Assembly (NCBI GenBank): GCA_026692845.1
Contig: JAPLNM010000033.1
Span: forward strand, 44,813 to 108,812
Reading direction: 5' to 3'
DNA from: Planctomycetota bacterium
GTDB lineage: Bacteria > Planctomycetota > Planctomycetia > Pirellulales > Pirellulaceae
DNA length: 64,000 bases
Shown here piece by piece: positions 28,879-37,960 of the stretch. A program made the translations under genes and the position numbers. Below the pieces are notes generated by a model. The model was given only the letters and a program-made list of their open reading frames with translations. It ran no database searches and had not been told where the DNA came from. Positions within the stretch are counted from its first letter, which is position 1; each line of letters opens with the position of its first letter.

Positions 28879-31800
28879 ATGGCTTGGATGAACTTTTTGT
28901 TTGTGGTCTTGTTCTGCATACCTGTCGTTGCGCAAGGTACCACGCAGTCGAGCGGCGCAGGCGGGGACAAATCTGCGGGACCGCCTGCCCGTCGAAATAC
29001 CGTCCGAGCGTTGATGGCAAGCCGTCAGGCGTCGGTCTCGGAGCAGGACCCCGCGATTAAAGAAGCTCCTGCTAAAGAGGGTTCTTCCAAGGAGCCTTTG
29101 GCATCGGATGTGCCGGCTGCAAACTCTGCAAACCCTGACTCTTCGGCGATATCGGCCGAATCGGTTGGAGCCCAGCTGCAACAGCTTCAATCGGCTACGG
29201 ACATCGATGCGAATCTCAAGCAAACGCTGACGACGGTCTACGAGGCTGTATTGGCGGAGACGAAAAAACGGTATGAGGAAGACAAAGCGACCAAGGATTA
29301 TCAGGCCGCATTGGAGCTTGCTCCCAGCGCCACTTCGGACTCCAAGCGTCGAAAGGACAAACCGGACTTTAAATCGCTGTATTTCGAGGGCTCGCTGACT
29401 TGGGCAAGTCCTGAGTATTTGCAGTCATTGCAGTTGCAGGTCAATGCGCAGTTGCAGTCGGCATCGAAGAACCGGACGGAGACCGAGACGACGATCGCGG
29501 CGCGTGAGGCTCGCAAGAAGGAGTTACCTCGTTTCATCAACGACGACAAGTCGGCGATCACCAAGCTTAACGAGGAGCTCCTTGCGCCGATTCCCGATGG
29601 GACCGACCCGCGCGTTCGCGAGGCGAATCAATTGCTTATCCGGGCGAAGTTGGCGACGATCAGTACTCACCTGCGGCGCGTCGAGCTTGAGCAACGGACC
29701 TACGAGGCGGAAAACGAATTGCTTCCGCTGCGCAAGGAGCTGTACTTAGCCGAGGAAAAGTTTTATCAATCGCAACTCAAGGAGATCGCTGAGGAACTTG
29801 GGAAGCGTCGCGAGACGCAGATCGGTAAGTATTCTGACTTGTTGGATCGCTTGCGCAAGCAGTTGAAGGTATCTGAGCGGAGCAAGGATTCCAAGGAAGT
29901 ATCCGATCTGAAGTCGCAGATCGTTTCGTGGCGTGAGTTGGTCGGTGAGCAAGCAAGAAGCCGTACTAGGCTTGAAGAGGAGCGCAATCGCTTGCGTTAT
30001 TTGTCCGACCGGTACCGGACGATGGTGGATCGTTTGGGCAACACCAGCGCCACGAGCGATTCGAGTCCGTCGAGTTTAAACGTATCACGGATGAAGAGTT
30101 TGGTGGCGAATGTTTTAAGGAGGCAGCGAGAGGACTTGCCTAGGACGGAGCAATTGAATCGCGAGCTAGAGGATTGTCAGTCGAGGATCATCAGCGTTCA
30201 GTCTCGGATACTGGAGTTGGACGATTTGAAGACCAAGTACGAGAACGCTGATACAGCGAGGGCGACTTCGGCAGAGTACGAGATGCTAGCATCGGAGTTT
30301 GAGACGCTGAGCGAGGATCAAAAAAGAACGTTGCTGTCTGCGACCGAGCGTCGGATTGTCGATGAATTTCGGATTGATGCGAACAATGCGGCCGAGACGC
30401 TTTTCAATCTTGCGGTGGTTTATCAATCCCTTATTGAGCATGTGACGAAGTACCGTAAGTTTATCGACGAGCATATACTTTGGATCCGATCGACCGATCC
30501 TTTTGGATTGGCGGATTGGAAATCGGTAGGGGATCAAACCAAGCGTTTTTTTGACTTGTCGAATTGGCGCGAGGTGCCGTTGCGTATCGGCGAGGACTTT
30601 CGCGATCATCTTTGGGGATATATCGGTACCATATTTGCGGTATTGCTTTTTGCTGTTTACACCAAGCGGATGCGTCAGCAGGTGTCCAAGGCTGGGATAC
30701 TTGCAAGCAAATCGACGACGACTTCTTTTATGCCGACTTTTCAGACGATATCGTTGTGTTTGGTTTTGGCGTTGCCGTTACCGATGATCCATTTGCTGTT
30801 TGGTTGGCGATTGCTATCGATAGCGCATGATGAGCAGTTTCTAAGGGCATTGGGATGGGGCTTATTGGTCAGCGCCAGGTATTTTTTTCCGTTGGAGGTA
30901 TGGAGGCAGATTGCACGATCGGGAGGACTAGCTGAGAGTCATTTCCAGTGGTCGACGCACTCGACTAGTGTTTTGCGTGGCCAGTTGCGCTGGTTGATCG
31001 ATTTGGCGATTCCTTGTGTGGGCATTTACGCGATCGTGGCCAACGGTGTGGAGTCGAAGGCAGAGGAGACATTAGGTCGGGTTGTTTTCGGGGTTCTGTT
31101 GTTTATGTGTTCGATTTTCCTTATCAACACGCTGCATCCTCGGCATGGCGTGCTCCGAGAGTACTTGCGAGCCAATTCGGGTGGTTGGATCGATCGGTTG
31201 CGGTTCGTCTGGTATACGGGTCTTTGCGCATCTCCGATTGTATTGTTAGGGATGAGCTTGATGGGATATCACTACACCGCGACACGATTAGCGATGCATT
31301 TGCATACGAGTTTCATGACGTTAATCGGGATCCTGCTTCTTTATTGCATTATTTGCCGTTGGTTATTGTTGCGCAAGCGGACGTTGATTGTGCAGCAGGC
31401 ACGGCAGCGATTGGAGGAAGCACGGCGTCGCGATACGGATTCGGCCGCACCGATACTTGCCGCAACGTCGAGTCCCCAGGCGGATCCTACGGATTTGTCG
31501 CAGATCAATGCGCAGACGATGCGTTTGGTTTCAAGTACGTTGGTGTTTGCCGCGATCGCCGCGATTGCGTTCATTTGGTCTGGAGTATTGCCGGCGGTTG
31601 GGGCGTTGGATTCGATCAAGCTTTGGACGGTAACGGGCGCGACTCCAGAGGAGAAGTTACCCGTAACGTTGGCGAATTTGCTTTTGGCGATCCCGGCTGC
31701 GGTGATGACGATCGTTGCGGCGAAGAACTTGCCGGGTTTATTGGAGATCGCGTTGCTTCAGCATTTGCCGCTTGAGAACGCTGTTCGTTATGCGATTACG

Positions 31801-32487
31801 TCGATATCGCGTTACACGATTTTGATGCTTGGGATAGCGATGACATTCAATAGTTTGGGGGTACGTTGGGCGAGTGTCCAGTGGCTCGTCGCAGCCTTGG
31901 GGGTTGGTCTGGGTTTTGGTCTTCAGGAGATTTTTGCGAATTTCGTGTCGGGGCTGATTTTGTTGTTTGAGCAGCCGGTACGCGTTGGGGATGTTGTGAC
32001 GGTGGGGGATACGACTGGTACGGTATCGAAGATCCGGATGCGAGCGACGACGGTGATGAATTTCGATCAGCAAGAGTTGGTGATTCCAAACAAGGACTTG
32101 GTTACTGGTCGGCTGTTGAATTGGACTCTTTCGGACTCGACCAATCGCTTGATTCTCGACATCGGTGTAGCTTATGGAACCGACACGACGGTTGCTTGCA
32201 AAATCCTGAGAGATATTTGCATCGGGCATCCGAATGTGCTCAAGGAGCCCGAGCCTACAGCATTTTTTGAGATCATTGGCGATAGTACTTTGCAGTTGAA
32301 GGTCCGATTATTTCTGTCGAGTTTGGATTTGCGTTTACCCACACGGCATGATTTGCTGACCAGGGTGCATGAGCGGTTCAAGGAGGAAGGAATTGAGATG
32401 TCGTTCCCGACTCGGGAGTTGCATATCAAGTCGATGCCAAGGGATTGGACGATAGGTGGCGGGCTCAAGTACAACCCGAATACTTAG
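28879..32487 (+). CDS. MscS-family mechanosensitive ion channel (large, MscK-like)
   Basis: Long coiled-coil periplasmic region, multiple TMs, then AALGVGLGFGLQEIFANFVSGLILLFEQPVRVGDVVTVGDTTGTVSKIRMRATTVMNFDQQELVIPNKDLV. Start placed at MAWMNFLFVVLFCIPVVAQ (28879). Confidence 0.9.
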   Translation: MAWMNFLFVVLFCIPVVAQGTTQSSGAGGDKSAGPPARRNTVRALMASRQASVSEQDPAIKEAPAKEGSSKEPLASDVPAANSANPDSSAISAESVGAQLQQLQSATDIDANLKQTLTTVYEAVLAETKKRYEEDKATKDYQAALELAPSATSDSKRRKDKPDFKSLYFEGSLTWASPEYLQSLQLQVNAQLQSASKNRTETETTIAAREARKKELPRFINDDKSAITKLNEELLAPIPDGTDPRVREANQLLIRAKLATISTHLRRVELEQRTYEAENELLPLRKELYLAEEKFYQSQLKEIAEELGKRRETQIGKYSDLLDRLRKQLKVSERSKDSKEVSDLKSQIVSWRELVGEQARSRTRLEEERNRLRYLSDRYRTMVDRLGNTSATSDSSPSSLNVSRMKSLVANVLRRQREDLPRTEQLNRELEDCQSRIISVQSRILELDDLKTKYENADTARATSAEYEMLASEFETLSEDQKRTLLSATERRIVDEFRIDANNAAETLFNLAVVYQSLIEHVTKYRKFIDEHILWIRSTDPFGLADWKSVGDQTKRFFDLSNWREVPLRIGEDFRDHLWGYIGTIFAVLLFAVYTKRMRQQVSKAGILASKSTTTSFMPTFQTISLCLVLALPLPMIHLLFGWRLLSIAHDEQFLRALGWGLLVSARYFFPLEVWRQIARSGGLAESHFQWSTHSTSVLRGQLRWLIDLAIPCVGIYAIVANGVESKAEETLGRVVFGVLLFMCSIFLINTLHPRHGVLREYLRANSGGWIDRLRFVWYTGLCASPIVLLGMSLMGYHYTATRLAMHLHTSFMTLIGILLLYCIICRWLLLRKRTLIVQQARQRLEEARRRDTDSAAPILAATSSPQADPTDLSQINAQTMRLVSSTLVFAAIAAIAFIWSGVLPAVGALDSIKLWTVTGATPEEKLPVTLANLLLAIPAAVMTIVAAKNLPGLLEIALLQHLPLENAVRYAITSISRYTILMLGIAMTFNSLGVRWASVQWLVAALGVGLGFGLQEIFANFVSGLILLFEQPVRVGDVVTVGDTTGTVSKIRMRATTVMNFDQQELVIPNKDLVTGRLLNWTLSDSTNRLILDIGVAYGTDTTVACKILRDICIGHPNVLKEPEPTAFFEIIGDSTLQLKVRLFLSSLDLRLPTRHDLLTRVHERFKEEGIEMSFPTRELHIKSMPRDWTIGGGLKYNPNT

Positions 32488-32550
32488 TCCGCCGACTGTC
32501 ACTGTAGGCGATTTTTCCGTACCGATTTTCGAGTGCGTTGTTTGGGGCCG

Positions 32551-32590
32551 AGATGGGCCGAGATGGGTTGAGATGGGTTGAGATGGGTTA
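32551..32590. repeat. 10-bp tandem repeat (agatgggyyg)
   Basis: agatgggccg agatgggttg agatgggttg agatgggtta. Confidence 0.8.
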
Positions 32591-32731
32591 GGAACTCATC
32601 AAAGTTCGGCTTGGCCATCGTTGACACGTGCTTGGGCAGGAAATACCTTTACGGACCCGAGTTGTGGACGCTACGCGGGGGAAGTGATCGAATTGAATTG
32701 GGTTGGATTGGATCGAGGGGGGGGCCGTTTC

Positions 32732-34012
32732 ATGTTTCAACAGTTGGCATGTTGGTTGGTGGGTTTATCCATCGTGAGTGTTGTCGGCTTTACGGATGAG
32801 TTGGTACTGGGACAGGCACCTGTGTCGGAGGGTTTGAATTCGTGGTCGGAGTTCCGTGGAACTTCCGGTGCGCACGCAGTAGGGCATCATCCGCCGATGG
32901 AGTGGTCTGACACGCAGAACATCGAGTGGAGGGTACCGATTCAGGGGTTAGGTTGGTCGTCGCCATCGGTGCATCGCGGGGTGGTTTACTTGACTACAGC
33001 AGTGCCTCTCGGGCCGGGTTTATCGCTTCGGGCGATGGCCTTTGATGCCCAGTCAGGCAAGAGTTTGTGGGACATCGAGGTCAAGCGGGTTGAGAAGGTC
33101 CCATCGATTCATGCCAAGAACAGTCATGCGAGTCCGACGCCGATAGTACGCGACGATGCGGTCTACGTACACTTTGGTACGTTGGGGACAGCCAAGCTTC
33201 GTCCAATCGACGGCAAGATTGAGTGGTTGTGTGAGGAGTTGGACTATCCGCCGGTTCATGGCAGTGGTGGTTCTCCGGTACTGAGAGACAACAAGCTAGC
33301 GATCATTTGCGATGGAAGCGCCAATCCTTTTGTGTGTGCATTGGATGCAGGTAGCGGCAAGGTTGTTTGGAAAACACCTCGTAGCGTTTCGGCGAGGATC
33401 TCGCATTCGTTTGGAACCGTTGCGATGGCAAGGGTCGAAGGCAGGACGCAGGTGCTCGCGCCGGGTCCAGACCACATGGCGGCCTATGATTTGGAGGATG
33501 GCAAGGAGCTTTGGAAGGTGCTTGCTCCGGGCTGGTCGGTTGTCCCGCAACCGATCTTGATCGATGACATGGTGATTTACAATCATGACTACGACAACCC
33601 GGAGCTTATGGCTGTGCGTCTTGGGGGTCAGGGGGACGTGACGCAAAGTCATGTCGTGTGGCGATCGGCGCGAGGGGCACCGAGCACACCGACGCCGTTG
33701 CTGGTAGGAGCGGAGCTTTATTTTGTATCGGACAATGGGATAGTCTCCTGTGTGGATGCAAAAACTGGGGAGCGGCACTGGATGGAGCGACTTGGGGGGA
33801 ATTACTCAGCATCCCCTGTGTATGTCAATGATCTGTTGTTGTTCTTGAGTGAGGATGGTTTAGCGACCTGGGTGAAACCTTCCGTTGAATATACGGTGGC
33901 TGGAAAAAACCAGATTACGGGTCGAACGCTTGCGACACCATCGTTTTTTAAGGACTCGATGTTTCTGCGAACCGAAGAGTATTTGTTGAAGATTTCGCAG
34001 CAAAAGAACTAG
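32732..34012 (+). CDS. PQQ-like beta-propeller protein, secreted
   Basis: WSEFRGTSGAHAVGHHPPMEWSDTQNIEWRVPIQGLGWSSPSV; repeated blade motifs (LDAGSGKVVWKTP, YDLEDGKELWKV, VDAKTGERHWMERL). Confidence 0.8.
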   Translation: MFQQLACWLVGLSIVSVVGFTDELVLGQAPVSEGLNSWSEFRGTSGAHAVGHHPPMEWSDTQNIEWRVPIQGLGWSSPSVHRGVVYLTTAVPLGPGLSLRAMAFDAQSGKSLWDIEVKRVEKVPSIHAKNSHASPTPIVRDDAVYVHFGTLGTAKLRPIDGKIEWLCEELDYPPVHGSGGSPVLRDNKLAIICDGSANPFVCALDAGSGKVVWKTPRSVSARISHSFGTVAMARVEGRTQVLAPGPDHMAAYDLEDGKELWKVLAPGWSVVPQPILIDDMVIYNHDYDNPELMAVRLGGQGDVTQSHVVWRSARGAPSTPTPLLVGAELYFVSDNGIVSCVDAKTGERHWMERLGGNYSASPVYVNDLLLFLSEDGLATWVKPSVEYTVAGKNQITGRTLATPSFFKDSMFLRTEEYLLKISQQKN

Positions 34013-34026
34013 CAAGCGGCAGTCAG

Positions 34027-35529
34027 ATGGACACACAGGCTGAGGTACACCGGGCGATATCCCAAGCGAGGCTCGCTCAGCAGTCTTGGCGATCGGTTCG
34101 GGTTCGAGAGCGAGCCGAGCGTATCGCTCGATTTGCGGGCTTGGTTGTAGAGCATCGGCGGGAGCTTTCTGCGGGGGTGCTTTATCCGACTCGCGGAGGG
34201 TATCTTGAAACGATCACTGCGGAGTTGTTGCCTTTGGCTCAGACGGCTCAGTGGCTCGGCAGCGATGCGGACCGAGTGCTACGGACTAGGAGGACTTCCT
34301 GGTGGTCGCGACCGATGTGGCTCGGGTCGCTTCGGTCGCGAGTCGAGCGTGTTCCGCGAGGCTTGGTGCTCATTTTAGGGACTTGGAATTACCCGATCTA
34401 TCTGACTGGTTCGCAGCTTCTGCATGCGTTGGTTGCGGGCAATGGGGTACTGATCAAGCCCGCTGAGGGTTGTCAGCAGGTCACGCGCAAGCTTGCAGAG
34501 CTCTGTGTAGAGTGTGGTGTCCCATCGGATTTGGTCCAGGTGTTGGACAGTTCGCTTGAGGCGGGCAAGCAGGCGATGGCCTTTGGGGTCGATCATGTTG
34601 TGATGACAGGCAGCAGCGGTAGTGGAAGGCGAGTGCTTGAGCAGGCCATTGGCCATTTGAGTTCGGCGACCCTGGAGCTCAGCGGTTGCGATTCGGTATT
34701 TGTGCTTCCGAGTGCGGACTTGGACCGAGTCGCTGATTTGCTTCGATTTGGTGTAAGGTTAAATGGTGGAGCGACGTGCATCGCACCTAGGCGCGTTTTT
34801 GTGCTCGAGTCGATGCTTGATCGATTCATTCGGAAGCTCAAGCAGAGGCTTGATCCGCCCGGTGCGTTGCCCTGGAGTACATGGTTGTCGGCCTCGAGCC
34901 TTGGGCAGCTAGAGCCGTTGGTTCAAGAAGCGATCGCCCAGGGGGCATCGATGGCAATTCCGTGGCGGCAAGGGGTTCGAAGGCCGCAGATTCCTGACCC
35001 TGATGGAGTACCAAAGGAATGGGTATCGACCGGCCCGATCGTGCTCCAGGGGGTACGTCCGGGCATGTCGATTTATGGTTTGGATATTTTTGCACCGTTG
35101 CTTTCGATCGTGCCGGTGCGAGATATCGAGCAAGCGATTGCGTTTAATGATTCTTGTCGGTACGGGCTTTGCGCGAGCATTTTTGGGTTGGAGTCTGAGG
35201 CAGAGCAATTGGTATCCCGCATCCGGGCTGGATCGATCCTAGTCAACGACATGGTGGTGCCGACGGCCGATGCGAGGTTGCCTTTTGGGGGTCGGGGAGA
35301 AAGTGGATATGGGGTCACTCGTGGGGAGGAGGGGCTTTTGGAGATGACGAATTCCCAGGTTATATCGTTCAAAAGGGGCAAATGGCTCCCTCATAGCGAT
35401 TTGCCGCAGGAGGGGGATGAGCAATTATTGGACGGATTGCTACAATTTCAGTACGGACGGGGATGGAAGATCAGGATGAGCGGTTTGCAGCAAGTCCTCA
35501 GATCGATTCGAAGTAAACCGACGAACTAG
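34027..35529 (+). CDS. Aldehyde dehydrogenase family protein
   Basis: GLVLILGTWNYPIYLT, VVMTGSSGSGRRVLEQA, ATLELSGCDSVFV, NGGATCIAPRRVFV. Confidence 0.9.
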   Translation: MDTQAEVHRAISQARLAQQSWRSVRVRERAERIARFAGLVVEHRRELSAGVLYPTRGGYLETITAELLPLAQTAQWLGSDADRVLRTRRTSWWSRPMWLGSLRSRVERVPRGLVLILGTWNYPIYLTGSQLLHALVAGNGVLIKPAEGCQQVTRKLAELCVECGVPSDLVQVLDSSLEAGKQAMAFGVDHVVMTGSSGSGRRVLEQAIGHLSSATLELSGCDSVFVLPSADLDRVADLLRFGVRLNGGATCIAPRRVFVLESMLDRFIRKLKQRLDPPGALPWSTWLSASSLGQLEPLVQEAIAQGASMAIPWRQGVRRPQIPDPDGVPKEWVSTGPIVLQGVRPGMSIYGLDIFAPLLSIVPVRDIEQAIAFNDSCRYGLCASIFGLESEAEQLVSRIRAGSILVNDMVVPTADARLPFGGRGESGYGVTRGEEGLLEMTNSQVISFKRGKWLPHSDLPQEGDEQLLDGLLQFQYGRGWKIRMSGLQQVLRSIRSKPTN

Positions 35530-35551
35530 AAGAAAACTAGAAGAACACATA

Positions 35552-37105
35552 ATGATTGAACGCTCGAAGTCGAGTCTCAGGGCAGGGGTGATTGGCGGTG
35601 GGCTGGCAGGCTTGGCTGCTGCTTGTACGCTTGCGGCGCGTGGCCATCAGGTAACGTTATTCGATAAGAATCCATGGTTTGGGGGTAAGGCGGCGGTACA
35701 CCATCAGGACGGATATCGTTTTGACATGGGGCCGACGATTTTGACGATGCCTTCTATTTTGAAGCGAATATTCGCTGAGGCGGGTCGAAACGTCGAAGAC
35801 TACATGGAATTGGTTTTGCTCGACCCGCAGTGGCGAAGTTTCTTTGATGGTGGGGGCATTTTGGACCTTGTTGCCGATCCGGTTCAGATGCGAAGGAATC
35901 TCGAGCGATTCTCGGCATTATTGAGCGTCCCGGACGGTTACGAGCAGTTCATGAAGGTGGCTTCGAGGTTGCATGAAGTATCCGACAAATTTTTCTTTTG
36001 GAGGAGTGTCGGTGGCTTGCGGGATACGATGCAGATTGGCGGTGCACTTTCCTCGATGGTGATGGCCGACGTGATGAGTTTGCGGATGGGGACCTCGGTG
36101 GCTGGCTTGGTGCGCAAGTACATTCAGGACGAGAACGTTGCGCAGATGATTGATCACTTCACTCAGTATGTGGGATCCTCCCCGGAGGCATCTCCTGCGG
36201 TGCTGTGTGGGATAGCGAGCATGCAGACCAAAGAGGGAGTTTGGTATCCCATGGGTGGTACGCGATCGGTTCCGATCGCATTGGAGAAGTTGGCTACTGA
36301 GCTAGGAGTGGTTTTCAAGCCTAGTACCGACATAGCGAAGATCGAGCACGATCGCAAGAAAGTAACGGGTCTGACGACAACTCAGGGGGAGAAGTACGAA
36401 TTCGACTGCGTGGTATCCAACTGCGATTCGGTTCGAACGCACCGCGAGTTGCTTGAGGGATCCAACGTGGCCTCGAAGTTCGAGGGACGTCGGAAATATG
36501 AGCCGGCGTGTTCCGGAGTGGTTTTGTACTTGGGGCTCAAGAAGCGCTACGAGCACTTATTGCATCACAACTTTGTATTTAGCAAGGACCCGCATCGCGA
36601 GTTTGACTACATCTACAATCGAGGCAGGCCGGCTCCGGACCCGACGGCTTACGTTTGTGCCCCTTCGTCGACCGAGCCAGGAGTAGCACCAGAGGGTGGA
36701 GAAGCGTTGTATGTCTTGGTGCATACGCCTTATTTGCGTCCGGATCACAATTGGTCGGAGATGTTTCCGAAGTACCGTGAGGTGATTTTGGACAAGCTTG
36801 AGTATACGGGCAAGATGACGGGTTTGCGCGACAACATTGCGACGGAAAGTCATTTGACTCCTGAGGGAATCCACAAGCGATATCGGGTTCTCAACGGTGC
36901 AATTTATGGTTTGGCAAGCCATGGAAGATACCTTGGTGCGTTTAAGCCCGCGAATCGATCCAAGGATCTCAAGGGGCTGTACCTTGCGGGGGGTGCGGCG
37001 CATCCGGGACCTGGCATGCCCATGGTCATGATGAGTGGTTGGATTGCTGGTGATACGGTCGATCAGGACGTCCAAGTGGGCAAGCTAGCCGCCGCGAAGC
37101 GATAG
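35552..37105 (+). CDS. Phytoene-desaturase/CrtI-CrtN-CrtP family FAD-dependent oxidoreductase
   Basis: GVIGGGLAGLAAACTLAARGHQVTLFDKNPWFGGKAAVHHQDGYRFDMGPTILTMP; C-terminal GLYLAGGAAHPGPGMPMVMMSGWIAGD. Confidence 0.9.
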   Translation: MIERSKSSLRAGVIGGGLAGLAAACTLAARGHQVTLFDKNPWFGGKAAVHHQDGYRFDMGPTILTMPSILKRIFAEAGRNVEDYMELVLLDPQWRSFFDGGGILDLVADPVQMRRNLERFSALLSVPDGYEQFMKVASRLHEVSDKFFFWRSVGGLRDTMQIGGALSSMVMADVMSLRMGTSVAGLVRKYIQDENVAQMIDHFTQYVGSSPEASPAVLCGIASMQTKEGVWYPMGGTRSVPIALEKLATELGVVFKPSTDIAKIEHDRKKVTGLTTTQGEKYEFDCVVSNCDSVRTHRELLEGSNVASKFEGRRKYEPACSGVVLYLGLKKRYEHLLHHNFVFSKDPHREFDYIYNRGRPAPDPTAYVCAPSSTEPGVAPEGGEALYVLVHTPYLRPDHNWSEMFPKYREVILDKLEYTGKMTGLRDNIATESHLTPEGIHKRYRVLNGAIYGLASHGRYLGAFKPANRSKDLKGLYLAGGAAHPGPGMPMVMMSGWIAGDTVDQDVQVGKLAAAKR

Positions 37106-37127
37106 TACCTTTGAATTGGTTTAGTCA

Positions 37128-37940
37128 ATGCCGATACCTCAATCCAAAGTTTGGTTGGTCGATGGTTTCTGCCGCTTTACCACCAGGATGGTTCGTCGGA
37201 ACTTTACCTGCTTAGGGGTACAGTTTGAGCACGATCAAGGTTCGGTGGCCGCGCAGGATCGCTCGATGGTTTTCTATGTCAACCACGTCGGTTGGTGGGA
37301 TCCGATCGTCGCGATGCTATTGCGCAAGAAGTACTATTCGAATCACATCTTTTATGCGCCCATCGACTCCAAAGCGTTGGAGGCTTACGGGGTGTTTCGC
37401 AAGATGGGGTTCTATGGACTGGAGTTGGAATCCTATGCGGGTGCATCGGACTTTTTAAAGACATCGCGGGAGATACTCAAGGATCCACGTTCGTCGATTT
37501 GGATCACTCCTGAGGGGGACTTTGCCGATTGCCGAGAGCACGATCGACCCTTCATGCCAGGCTTGGCCCATTTGGCAGCAAGTTCTCCTCATACGACCTT
37601 TGTGCCACTGGCGCTGGAGTATCCTTTTTGGGAGGAGGCCAAACCGATGATCGCAGCGCGGTTTGGCAAGCCGGTGTGTTTTCCCAAGGGGACCAGCAAA
37701 TCAGAGTGTGCTCAGCATGTTTTTGAATCGTTGCGGACAACGCAGAAGGAACTGGCTCGGAGTGTGATGCGTCGGGAGTTTTCCGAGTTTGAGTTTTTGT
37801 TGCCACCCAAGCCCCAGCGTCAGAGTTGGTACGACACGCTTCGGGCCTCGAAGGCGTGGTTCAAGGGTAGGGCTTTTGATCCTTCCCATGGGTCTGTGAC
37901 ACGGCGTAAGGGTCGTTCCGAGCCGCGTCGTCCTCAGTGA
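37128..37940 (+). CDS. Lysophospholipid acyltransferase-like protein
   Basis: FYVNHVGWWDPIVAML (HxxxxD) and SSIWITPEGDFADCREHDRPFMPGLAHLA. Confidence 0.75.
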   Translation: MPIPQSKVWLVDGFCRFTTRMVRRNFTCLGVQFEHDQGSVAAQDRSMVFYVNHVGWWDPIVAMLLRKKYYSNHIFYAPIDSKALEAYGVFRKMGFYGLELESYAGASDFLKTSREILKDPRSSIWITPEGDFADCREHDRPFMPGLAHLAASSPHTTFVPLALEYPFWEEAKPMIAARFGKPVCFPKGTSKSECAQHVFESLRTTQKELARSVMRREFSEFEFLLPPKPQRQSWYDTLRASKAWFKGRAFDPSHGSVTRRKGRSEPRRPQ

Positions 37941-37960
37941 AACGGTACTTTCCTGGCATT

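Noticed and set aside
28285-28970. Minus-strand ORFs with repeated LSGCLAPLGT/RVPGTFGN peptides
   Set aside because: Translations of REP-like cluster 2, not independent genes.
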